From an uncultured beta proteobacterium (lineage in GTDB: Bacteria > Pseudomonadota > Gammaproteobacteria > Burkholderiales > Burkholderiaceae): a stretch of DNA of 10,726 nt. Position 1 is the stretch's first letter; each line of letters opens with the position of its first letter. Positions 1 to 6,272 of the stretch are shown in pieces. The notes beneath the pieces were generated by a model. It was not told the DNA's origin. It saw only the letters and a program-made list of their open reading frames with translations, and made no database searches. The stretch spans positions 1-10,726 of the forward strand of contig CAILON010000456.1 in NCBI GenBank assembly GCA_903835865.1, in the 5' to 3' direction. The translations under genes were made by a program, and so were the position numbers.

Positions 1-1
1 C

Positions 2-745
2 AATCCAAAGCCTCGTATGTTTAGACTCCCCGAAGCACAGGCGATTATTAATCGGATGGGATTTAATAATGATGGTGTTCAGGCATGTGTAGCTCGAGTC
101 CGTCACTCGAAATTTTGGCAAAGCGGTGGCGTACTAGGAATGAATATCGGCAAGAATGCCAGCACACCCATTGAAGAAGCTTCGAAAGATTACGTTTTGG
201 CAATGGAGGCTGTATATGAAATTGCCTCTTACATTACCGTGAACATCTCTTCACCAAATACCCAGCATCTGCGCTCACTCCAGAGCGAAGAAATGTTGCG
301 TGAACTCTTACGAGAGCTCAGCGAAGAACGAAAAAAATTAACTGATCGTTACGGCGTTCGCAAACCGCTTTTCTTAAAAATTGCTCCCGATCTTGATCAG
401 GGTGATCTTCACCTCATCGCAGATCTCTTATTAGAGTTTGAGATCGATGCAGTCATTGCTACCAATACCACCATCTCACGCGAAGCCGTACAAGGGATTG
501 AGAGCGGCAATGAAGCTGGCGGTCTATCAGGAGCACCTCTTCGCAAAGCCTCAAGCTTGGTCATCAAAACACTCAAGGCCAGACTGGGAAATGATTTACC
601 CATCATTGGTGTGGGAGGCATTATGTCAGGCGCAGATGCCCGTGAAAAGGTCATGGCTGGAGCCAGCTTAGTTCAGCTCTACAGCGGCCTCATTTATCGC
701 GGCCCAGAACTAATCAACGAGTGCGCTATCGCTCTAAGACGTTAG
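2..745 (+). CDS. pyrD: Dihydroorotate dehydrogenase (quinone), class 2, 5'-truncated
   Basis: This is the flavoenzyme of the inner membrane that oxidises dihydroorotate to orotate and passes electrons to quinone, the fourth step of de novo pyrimidine synthesis. The open frame runs back past the first ATG (17) to the window edge. The residues NPKPR before that ATG are a conserved family stretch, so the ATG is internal and the gene starts outside the window. About 247 residues are present of the 335-345 usual for the family, so roughly the first 95 are missing, including the N-terminal membrane-associating part. Visible family motifs, in order, are MGFNNDG, IGKN, NISSPNT (its Ser is the class 2 catalytic base), FLKIAPDL, ATNTT, GGLSGAPL, IIGVGGI and the C-terminal LYSGLIYRGP flavin-phosphate region. 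Serine rather than cysteine as the base, and the quinone-type signature, separate it from class 1 enzymes. The reading frame is intact to the TAG stop. Confidence 0.96.
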   Translation, partial: NPKPRMFRLPEAQAIINRMGFNNDGVQACVARVRHSKFWQSGGVLGMNIGKNASTPIEEASKDYVLAMEAVYEIASYITVNISSPNTQHLRSLQSEEMLRELLRELSEERKKLTDRYGVRKPLFLKIAPDLDQGDLHLIADLLLEFEIDAVIATNTTISREAVQGIESGNEAGGLSGAPLRKASSLVIKTLKARLGNDLPIIGVGGIMSGADAREKVMAGASLVQLYSGLIYRGPELINECAIALRR

Positions 746-762
746 ATTTAAAGCGGTTTTTT
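730..762 (+). terminator. Possible weak intrinsic terminator of pyrD
   Basis: CGCT (730-733) can pair with AGCG (752-755), and CTAA (734-737) with TTAG (742-745). Six T residues follow at 757-762. The hairpin straddles the pyrD stop codon and has a 6-nt bulge, so it is imperfect. It sits where a pyrD terminator would be expected, but the stem is weak. Termination is inferred only. Confidence 0.28.
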
Positions 763-763
763 C

Positions 764-785
764 ATGGGATTTTGTAAAATCCCAT
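764..785. promoter_or_regulatory. Perfect inverted repeat upstream of the IclR-family gene, candidate operator
   Basis: ATGGGATTTT (764-773) and AAAATCCCAT (776-785) are exact reverse complements separated by GT. The centre is 54 bp upstream of the regulator's ATG at 829. Many IclR-family proteins bind short palindromes near their own promoters, so autoregulation is a reasonable inference. A 2-nt loop and the lack of a T-run make an RNA terminator less likely. No experimental site was compared. Confidence 0.4.
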
Positions 786-815
786 TTCATAATATGCAAT
801 TTGCCCAGGAATCGC

Positions 816-828
816 TACAATAAACCCT
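816..828 (+). promoter_or_regulatory. Candidate -10 box placing transcription start at the IclR ATG (leaderless mRNA)
   Basis: TACAAT at 816-821 matches five of six bases of the sigma70 -10 consensus. Its 3' end lies 7 nt before the ATG at 829, so the expected transcript start coincides with the start codon. No Shine-Dalgarno sequence sits at normal spacing; the nearest purine stretch, AGGA at 807-810, is 18 nt from the ATG. I see no convincing -35 element, so the promoter call is tentative. Confidence 0.35.
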
Positions 829-1653
829 ATGAGCAACAGCAAAATCGTCAAATCCTCCAAAAGTACTGGTGAAGTTGGTAAAACAGCGATCCAGGTGGTA
901 GAGCGCATGATGAATTTGCTCGATGCCTTGGCTGAGCAGGAAGAATCGAGCGGTCTCAAGTTCTTGGCAGAGGAGACGGGTCTACATCCCTCTACAGCCC
1001 ATCGCATTTTGAATGACATGGTTGCCTGTCGCTTAGTTGAACGCGGCGATGGCGGCACTTATCGCCTAGGACTCAAACTTTTAGAACTGGGTAATTTAGT
1101 AAAAGCACGCCTCTCTGTTCGAGAAGCCGCTCAAGTACCAATGCGTACCCTACATAAGCTGACTGGTGAAACAGTGAATCTATCGGTTCGCCAAGGTGAT
1201 GAGATCGTTTACATTGACCGCGCTTATAGCGAGCGTTCTGGCATGCAAGTAGTGCGTGCCATTGGTGGGAGAGCCCCTTTACATCTCACTTCCGTTGGCA
1301 AACTCTTTTTGGCAAGCGATGATGCGAATCAAGTTCGCGCCTACGTCACTCGCACTGGACTCTCAGGCCATACCAGAAATAGTATTACCGATTTAAGCAA
1401 ACTCGAAACAGAACTTAACCAAGTTAGAAAAGTTGGCAACGCTCGAGATGATGAAGAGCTAGAGCTTGGTGTGAGCTGTCTTGCTGCCGCCATTTTGGAC
1501 GACACTGGAAAATTGGTGGCCGGACTTTCTCTTAGCGCCCCAACTGATCGCATTCAAGCAGATTGGTTAAGAGCCTTGCAAGAAACTGCCGTACAAATTT
1601 CCAAGGGGATGGGCTATAAACCTAAGTCAGTAGAGCCAGGCACCTCTGCCTAG
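829..1653 (+). CDS. IclR-family transcriptional regulator
   Basis: A cytoplasmic DNA-binding regulator of 274 residues; the family is usually 240-280. Residues about 18-80 form the winged helix-turn-helix. Its helix-turn-helix lies near 42-65 (LAEETGLHPSTAHRIL) and the wing ends in GTYRLG. A linker helix (LELGNLVKARLSVREAA, about 86-102) leads to the C-terminal GAF-like effector domain (about 103-262). That domain carries the family signatures LTGETVNLSVRQGDEIVYID, LHLTSVGKLFLA and ARDDEELELGVSCLAA. The first 17 residues are a polar extension. The ligand and target genes cannot be read from the sequence; family members control carbon and aromatic compound use, and a pyrD neighbour gives no clue. 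The gene stands alone in its orientation after pyrD and ends 9 bp from the convergent peptidase gene. An upstream palindrome suggests autoregulation. The start is the first ATG of the frame, with no ribosome binding site at normal spacing. Confidence 0.93.
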   Translation: MSNSKIVKSSKSTGEVGKTAIQVVERMMNLLDALAEQEESSGLKFLAEETGLHPSTAHRILNDMVACRLVERGDGGTYRLGLKLLELGNLVKARLSVREAAQVPMRTLHKLTGETVNLSVRQGDEIVYIDRAYSERSGMQVVRAIGGRAPLHLTSVGKLFLASDDANQVRAYVTRTGLSGHTRNSITDLSKLETELNQVRKVGNARDDEELELGVSCLAAAILDDTGKLVAGLSLSAPTDRIQADWLRALQETAVQISKGMGYKPKSVEPGTSA

Positions 1654-1662
1654 CTCAACGCT

Positions 1663-2661
1663 TTACATTAAGCGCCTAATCGGCTGAGCGCCCGAAGGCA
1701 TACGCTCATACCAATCACGCACACGTACAGCATCAGCAAAACGCGATTGCGTACCAACGGAATCTAAGAAAACCAATAACAAGGGTGTGTTATTTACTCG
1801 TGCTTGCATTACCAAGCACTTACCCGCTGCATTAATAAAGCCTGTTTTTTGCAAACCAATATTCATATCCCCTGCGCGCACCAAACGATTGGTGTTCAAG
1901 AATTTTTGTGGGCGCTTTGCAATCACCATCGTGAGGTCAGGCCAAGTAGAAAACTCTCGAATCATTTTGTACTGGTAAGCAGCACTGAGCATTCGGGTGA
2001 GATCTTCTGCTGAGGCAACGTTTTCACTGAGCAATCCAGTGGGATCTGCAAAATGAGAATGTTCCATACCCAATTCTTTAGCCTTGCGATTCATGGCATC
2101 CACAAATGCAGAAATGCCACCTGGGTAATTTCTGCCTAAGGTATATGCAGCACGGTTTTCAGAGGACATGAGCGCAAGTAAAAGCGCTTCTTCTCGCGTT
2201 AATACCGTTCCGCCAGAAAGGCGCGAAGTGCGATAAATATGAACATCATCCGCATTGATAACAAGTGACTCATCTAGCGGTAATTTGGAATCCAAAACAA
2301 CCATTGCTGTCATGAGTTTTGTAATGGAGGCAATTGGCAAGCTGACTGAAGAGTTCTTTTCAAAGTACACCTCTTTGGTGTCTTGATTAACGACCATGGC
2401 CACGCTTGATTTCAAACTCAAATCATCATGTTGACCGCGCATGCCAAGCGCAGAGGCAAGTGATGGTCTTGCGGCTACGACCGGTTCAATTGGGCGAGTA
2501 ACGGTGACACGAACAGATTTGGATTTCTTAACTGATTTAATGACAACTTTGGTAGTTTTGCTCTGTTTATCCTTATTAGCAGCAAATACAGGCGCATTAA
2601 TAAAGACACCGCAGGTGAATAGTGCTGCACAAAGACAAAGCCAAAATCGATTCAAATACAT
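1663..2661 (-). CDS. pbpG: Exported serine D-Ala-D-Ala peptidase, family S11, PBP7-like
   Basis: A penicillin-binding protein of the low-molecular-mass class that cleaves D-Ala-containing peptide bonds in peptidoglycan. With the start chosen here it has 332 residues. A signal peptide comes first (hydrophobic stretch WLCLCAALFTCGVFI, likely cleavage after VFA), then a Lys/Ser/Thr-rich linker (about 30-60), then the catalytic domain. The three penicilloyl-transferase motifs are present: SITK (Ser112, Lys115), SEN (167-169) and KTG (272-274). The length and the lack of the C-terminal beta domain of DacA (PBP5) point to a PBP7/PbpG-type endopeptidase, but a carboxypeptidase activity cannot be excluded. 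An ATG 30 bp upstream (2691) gives ten more residues but has no ribosome binding site. The ATG at 2661 follows GGAAGG by 10 nt and gives a tidier signal peptide. The gene lies 99 bp downstream of the transporter gene and may have its own promoter. Confidence 0.88.
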   Translation of the reverse strand: MYLNRFWLCLCAALFTCGVFINAPVFAANKDKQSKTTKVVIKSVKKSKSVRVTVTRPIEPVVAARPSLASALGMRGQHDDLSLKSSVAMVVNQDTKEVYFEKNSSVSLPIASITKLMTAMVVLDSKLPLDESLVINADDVHIYRTSRLSGGTVLTREEALLLALMSSENRAAYTLGRNYPGGISAFVDAMNRKAKELGMEHSHFADPTGLLSENVASAEDLTRMLSAAYQYKMIREFSTWPDLTMVIAKRPQKFLNTNRLVRAGDMNIGLQKTGFINAAGKCLVMQARVNNTPLLLVFLDSVGTQSRFADAVRVRDWYERMPSGAQPIRRLM

Positions 2662-2671
2662 CCCCAAAATA

Positions 2672-2677
2672 CCTTCC
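2672..2677 (-). promoter_or_regulatory. Shine-Dalgarno deciding the pbpG start
   Basis: Read on the minus strand, GGAAGG ends 10 nt before the ATG at 2661. The upstream in-frame ATG at 2691 is preceded by an AT-rich stretch with no purine-rich box. This favours the shorter protein. Confidence 0.55.
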
Positions 2678-2714
2678 AAAACTTTCAACATACGGAATGA
2701 TAATTAATTTCTTC

Positions 2715-2736
2715 AGAACAAGGCGATTTATTCGCC
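2715..2736 (-). terminator. Possible weak terminator after the EamA transporter gene
   Basis: On the minus strand GGCGA and TCGCC (2732-2736 and 2722-2726) form a 5-bp stem with a 5-nt loop, followed by TTGTTC. It lies 25 bp beyond the stop of the transporter gene and ahead of pbpG, where a terminator would separate the two. The stem is short and the T-run interrupted, so readthrough is likely. Confidence 0.33.
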
Positions 2737-2760
2737 CTATCTTGATAATTCCACTCCACC

Positions 2761-3648
2761 CTACTCAGCAATCGTTGCCACAGTATTGGATTGGCGGGCA
2801 TTAACCAACACCACACCAGTCATCGTCAATCCCAAGCCCATCGCCATCATTGCAGTAAAAGGCTCATCAAATAAGAACCATGCCATTAGCGCTGTTGTTG
2901 GCGGCGTGAGGTACAACAGGCTAGTGACCTTAGTAGCAGCGCCCTTGCGAATCATCATAAATAGCAAACTAATTGAACCTATGGAGAGTGGAAATATGGC
3001 CCACAATAAAGCGCCAGTGACTGAAGCATTCCAAACCATGACGCCGGTTTCAAAAAAGTACATGCAAATGAAGCAAAGAACAGCCGATACTCCAAATTGA
3101 ATCGAAGAGCCTGCGCGTAGATCAAACACAGGACAATACTTCTTCTGATACAGCGTGCCAAAGGTGATAGATAGTAAGGCAATGAAAGCCAATACATAAC
3201 TAACAAAGGGAATATGTGCAAAGCTAATTTTTTCAGCAACCACTAGCGCTACGCCTGCAAATCCAAAACCCAATCCAATCCACTGACGTGGGGATACTTT
3301 TTCAGATACCCAGGCAGCAAACCATGCAGTCAAAATCGGCTGCAAGCCAACAATAATGGCTACTAGGCCAGCCGTCATTCCCAAGCGAACTGCGAACCAA
3401 ACACCCAGTAGATATCCAAATTGCAGCAAAATGCCGGCTATCGCAATGTGCTTCATTTGAGGCCAGCTAGGCCAAGTAATTCTCCAGATCAAGCTAAGTG
3501 CTGCCATCGCGGCTAAAACCCCTGCAAATCGCCAAAATAAGAAGGTGGCTGGCTCTACATAAGGCATGGCCAGGCGGGCAATCACAAACCCTGTACTCCA
3601 TATCAATACAAATATAGGTGCAATAACCTTGTCTAGGGTGAGCGTCAT
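2761..3648 (-). CDS. EamA/DMT-superfamily transporter
   Basis: An inner-membrane permease of the drug/metabolite transporter superfamily, 295 residues, the typical size. The chain is almost entirely hydrophobic helices with short charged loops, and about ten membrane spans fit. Two EamA repeats are visible, roughly residues 5-140 and 150-285. The first opens with FVLIWSTGFVIARLAMPYVEPATFLFWRF split across helices 1-2, and contains the signature AGLVAIIVGLQPILTAWFA. The second contains the equivalent VTSLLYLTPPTTALMAWFLFDEP. Substrates in this superfamily include amino acids, nucleosides and other metabolites; nothing here specifies one. The ATG at 3648 is the first of the frame and precedes helix 1; its upstream AGTAAG is a poor ribosome binding site, so expression may be low. 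The gene is divergent from phaP across a 210-bp intergenic region. Confidence 0.92.
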   Translation of the reverse strand: MTLTLDKVIAPIFVLIWSTGFVIARLAMPYVEPATFLFWRFAGVLAAMAALSLIWRITWPSWPQMKHIAIAGILLQFGYLLGVWFAVRLGMTAGLVAIIVGLQPILTAWFAAWVSEKVSPRQWIGLGFGFAGVALVVAEKISFAHIPFVSYVLAFIALLSITFGTLYQKKYCPVFDLRAGSSIQFGVSAVLCFICMYFFETGVMVWNASVTGALLWAIFPLSIGSISLLFMMIRKGAATKVTSLLYLTPPTTALMAWFLFDEPFTAMMAMGLGLTMTGVVLVNARQSNTVATIAE

Positions 3649-3747
3649 GGGTAACTTACTGAAATTATTGAGAATTTTTCTGGAATCCTCGATTTTAGGC
3701 TGTTTTTGAGAATGCTCTTGTAAAGTGTCGAGATCAGCCTAAGGGTG

Positions 3748-3778
3748 AATACTAATGTTGCGTCGCAACATTAGTATT
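3748..3778. promoter_or_regulatory. 31-bp perfect palindrome overlapping the phaP promoter, candidate operator
   Basis: AATACTAATGTTGCG (3748-3762) and CGCAACATTAGTATT (3764-3778) are exact reverse complements around a single T. The palindrome covers the putative -35 hexamer and nearly all of the spacer of the phaP promoter, ending 1 bp before its -10 box. That is a classic place for a repressor. The core GTTGC-GTC-GCAAC holds TGC/GCA half-sites reminiscent of those bound by PhaR, the PHA-responsive repressor of phasin genes. PhaR control is inference. As RNA it would resemble a terminator hairpin, but no plus-strand gene lies upstream to be terminated. Confidence 0.55.
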
Positions 3779-3785
3779 TTATAAT
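3758..3785 (+). promoter_or_regulatory. phaP: Putative sigma70 promoter of phaP
   Basis: A perfect -10 consensus TATAAT lies at 3780-3785. TTGCGT at 3758-3763 is the best -35 candidate, with a 16-bp spacer. Transcription would begin near 3792, giving a leader of about 67 nt. The -35 and spacer lie inside the 31-bp palindrome, so binding there would be expected to block polymerase. Confidence 0.55.
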
Positions 3786-3858
3786 GGTGCATAACCCATT
3801 TACACCCTAACCCAGTAAGAGTACAAATAGACAGTAAATCCAATCGAAAGGGATTGAT

Positions 3859-4413
3859 ATGAACTTAACGCCTGAACAAATCGCAGCAGCACAAAAAGCC
3901 AACTTAGAAACCTTGAGCGGCCTTACTAATCAAGCACTTCAAAGTATTGAAAAATTGATTGAGTTAAATATGCATATCGCTAAACAAAGCTTGAGCGACA
4001 GCATGAACAGCGCCAAAAAAGCTTTGGAAGTGAAAGATATTCAACAACTTCTTGCTCATCAAGCGGAAGCAGTTCAGCCAATGGCAGAAAAAATCATGGC
4101 CTACAGCCGTCACTTATATGACTTAGCCCATGAAACTCAAGCAAGCTTTACTCAATCAGCCGAAAAAGAATTTCAAGCTGGTCAAAAGAAAGTAAATGCT
4201 TTAGTTGAGGACTGGACTAAAAATGCTCCAGCAGGCTCTGATGCTGCTGTTCAAGCGATGAAGCAAGCTATTGCTTCTGCAAATAATGTTTTTGAAACAA
4301 GCCAAAAGGCTGTGAAGCATGCAGTTGAAGTGGCACAAACGAACTTAAATAGTGCTAGCGATGCTGCAATGAAAACAGCAAGCAACGCAAGCAAGGCTGC
4401 TAAGAAGAAGTAA
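3859..4413 (+). CDS. phaP: Phasin family protein (PHA granule-associated)
   Basis: A small amphipathic protein that coats polyhydroxyalkanoate granules in the cytoplasm and limits their size and coalescence. It has 184 residues, normal for beta-proteobacterial phasins (about 180-200). The start MNLTPEQIAAAQKANLETL is typical of the family, and the body is predicted helical with heptad-like hydrophobic spacing (LTNQALQSIEKLIELN, VKDIQQLLAHQAEAVQPM, IMAYSRHLYDLAHETQ). The C-terminus is rich in Ala and Lys and ends in AAKKK. There is no signal peptide and no catalytic motif. The start is supported by GAAAGGGA (3846-3853), 5 nt before the ATG. The gene is a single-gene unit with its own promoter and a strong terminator. 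No phaC, phaA or phaB is in the window, so a role in granules rests on family membership. Confidence 0.9.
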   Translation: MNLTPEQIAAAQKANLETLSGLTNQALQSIEKLIELNMHIAKQSLSDSMNSAKKALEVKDIQQLLAHQAEAVQPMAEKIMAYSRHLYDLAHETQASFTQSAEKEFQAGQKKVNALVEDWTKNAPAGSDAAVQAMKQAIASANNVFETSQKAVKHAVEVAQTNLNSASDAAMKTASNASKAAKKK

Positions 4414-4429
4414 TTTAGGTTTCTTCCTG

Positions 4430-4465
4430 AATAAAAAAGCCCCGACTCATCGGGGCTTTTTTATT
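4430..4465. terminator. Strong bidirectional intrinsic terminator between phaP and lpdA
   Basis: GCCCCGA (4439-4445) pairs with TCGGGGC (4450-4456) around a CTCA tetraloop. A6 (4433-4438) lies on one side and T6 (4457-4462) on the other, and with outer A/T pairs the arms reach 16 bp. The symmetry gives a GC stem followed by a U-run in both directions. It lies 16 bp after the phaP stop and 22 bp beyond the lpdA stop, so it serves both convergent transcripts. Confidence 0.93.
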
Positions 4466-4487
4466 ATCAAAAGACTTTTAGTTCAAT

Positions 4488-6263
4488 TTAAGACTTCTTC
4501 TTAACGGGTGGTAAATCTGTGCAATGGCCATGCGCCGCTTCTGCTGCCAGGCCAACAGATTCACCTAAGGTTGGATGCGGATGAATGGTTTTGCCAATAT
4601 CTACTGCATCAGCCCCCATTTCAATCGCTAAACAGACTTCACCAATTAAATCGCCAGCATGTGTGCCAACAATACCGCCACCAATAATGCGATGAGTAGT
4701 CGCATCAAAAATCAGCTTGGTAAAACCTTCATCACGTCCATTGGCAATAGCGCGTCCACTTGCCGCCCAAGGAAACAGACCCTTTTCATAAGCAATCCCT
4801 TGTGTCTTGCATTGCTCTTCTGTCAAACCAGCCCAAGCTACTTCGGGATCGGTATAGGCAACTGACGGGATTTGCTTCGCATCAAAGAATGACTTCTCGC
4901 CAGCAGCCGCCTCAGCAGCTACGTGACCTTCGTGAACTGCCTTGTGGGCTAACATCGGTTGACCAACCAGATCTCCAATGGCAAAAATATTTGGCACATT
5001 GGTGCGCATTTGTTTATCCACGGGAATAAAGCCACGCTCATCAACTTGCACACCAGCTAATCCTGCATCTATCTTTTTGCCATTGGGCGTACGGCCTACT
5101 GCAACCAAAACCAAATCGTAGGTTTGCGGTTCTGCAGGTGCATTCTCACCTTCAAAAGTGACTTGAATGCCATCGGTCTTGACTTCTGCTTTGGCTGCAC
5201 GTGTCTTGAGCATGACTTTTTCAAAACGTCCGGCATTAAATTTCTCCCAGACTTTTTCTAAATCACGATCAGCGCCCGCCATGAGACCATCCATCATCTC
5301 CGCAATATCAATACGCGAACCTAGGGTGCTGTAAACCGTGGCCATCTCCAAACCAATGATGCCGCCGCCAATCACCAGCATCCGCTTTGGAATGTTCTTT
5401 AGCAATAAGGCGCCAGTACTATCCACAATTCGTGGATCTTCAGGCAGAAATGGCAACTTCACAGGTTGACTACCTGCGGCAATGATCGCCTTCTGGAAGC
5501 GCACCACTTCTTTTTGACCGGTCAAATCTTGACCAGTACCATTGGTTAATTCAACTTCAACGTGATTTGCGTCTAAGAATTTTCCTAAGCCACGTACTAC
5601 CTTCACTTTGCGTGCCTTGGCCATGCCAGCTAATCCACCGGTTAATTTTCCGATGACAGATTCTTTGTACCCACGCAATTGATCAATTTCAATCTTTGGC
5701 TCACCAAATGTGATGCCATGCTTTGCCATGGTCTTCACTTCATCCATGACAGAGGTGGTGTGCAAAAGCGCTTTTGATGGAATGCAACCCACGTTCAAAC
5801 AAACGCCACCCAAGGTTGGGTAACGTTCTACCAAAATTGTGCTCATTCCTAAATCTGCACTTCTAAAGGCAGCGCTATATCCGCCAGGCCCTGCACCTAA
5901 AACCAATACCTCGCACTCATGATCAACCTTACCGTTGTACTGTCCTGCTTTAGGAGCGGGTGCAATGGCAGTCGGCACGGGGGCTGGAGCTGGGGCACTG
6001 GTGGGAATAGGTTTTGCTACCTCACCACTTGCCTCAATCTCTGCAATCACAGTACCTTTACCAACTTTGTCACCTATCTTTACAGCAATACTGGTAATCG
6101 TTCCCGCTGCATCAGCAGGAACTTCCATGGTTGCTTTATCAGACTCCAAGACTAATAAGGGCTGCTCTTTTTGAATAACATCGCCCACTTTGACCAATAC
6201 TTCAATTACAGGCACATCTGAATAATCGCCAATGTCCGGAACCAGGATCGTTTGCTTAGCCAT
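4488..6263 (-). CDS. lpdA: Dihydrolipoyl dehydrogenase (E3) with N-terminal lipoyl domain
   Basis: The E3 subunit of pyruvate dehydrogenase, which reoxidises dihydrolipoamide on E2 with FAD and NAD+. It has 591 residues against about 475 for plain E3; the extra length is an N-terminal lipoyl domain (about 1-78, with lipoyl Lys43 in ESDKATMEVP) and an Ala/Pro linker (about 79-108). The E3 core shows the FAD motif GAGPGG (123-128), the redox disulfide GGVCLNVGCIPSK (Cys155, Cys160), the NAD-binding GGGIIGLE (299-306), the second FAD motif FAIGDLVGQPMLAHKA (428-442) and the dimer-interface HPHPTLGE with catalytic His563 and Glu568. It is the last gene of the aceE-aceF-lpdA operon. Its ribosome binding site AAGGGGGA overlaps the aceF stop, and the gap is only 9 nt, which suggests translational coupling. 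Lipoyl-bearing E3 proteins are known in beta-proteobacteria. All catalytic residues are present. Confidence 0.97.
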   Translation of the reverse strand: MAKQTILVPDIGDYSDVPVIEVLVKVGDVIQKEQPLLVLESDKATMEVPADAAGTITSIAVKIGDKVGKGTVIAEIEASGEVAKPIPTSAPAPAPVPTAIAPAPKAGQYNGKVDHECEVLVLGAGPGGYSAAFRSADLGMSTILVERYPTLGGVCLNVGCIPSKALLHTTSVMDEVKTMAKHGITFGEPKIEIDQLRGYKESVIGKLTGGLAGMAKARKVKVVRGLGKFLDANHVEVELTNGTGQDLTGQKEVVRFQKAIIAAGSQPVKLPFLPEDPRIVDSTGALLLKNIPKRMLVIGGGIIGLEMATVYSTLGSRIDIAEMMDGLMAGADRDLEKVWEKFNAGRFEKVMLKTRAAKAEVKTDGIQVTFEGENAPAEPQTYDLVLVAVGRTPNGKKIDAGLAGVQVDERGFIPVDKQMRTNVPNIFAIGDLVGQPMLAHKAVHEGHVAAEAAAGEKSFFDAKQIPSVAYTDPEVAWAGLTEEQCKTQGIAYEKGLFPWAASGRAIANGRDEGFTKLIFDATTHRIIGGGIVGTHAGDLIGEVCLAIEMGADAVDIGKTIHPHPTLGESVGLAAEAAHGHCTDLPPVKKKS

Positions 6264-6272
6264 AGATCCCCC

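Noticed and set aside
1659..1674. Inverted repeat CGCTT-N6-AAGCG between the convergent IclR and pbpG stops
   Set aside because: The stem is only 5 bp and no T-run follows on either strand, so I did not call a terminator, although the position would suit one.
2441..2707. Plus-strand open frame of 88 codons overlapping the pbpG 5' end
   Set aside because: It is antisense to the signal peptide and linker region of a clear gene and shows no start signal or domain.
2979..3239. Second minus-strand open frame inside the EamA transporter gene
   Set aside because: It is a frame shadow of a hydrophobic coding region. The transporter frame is complete and carries all family motifs.
3748..3780. The phaP palindrome read as a rho-independent terminator (long stem followed by TTTT)
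   Set aside because: No plus-strand gene lies upstream within 2 kb, the gene to its left is on the minus strand and points away, and a consensus promoter is embedded in it. An operator is the better reading.
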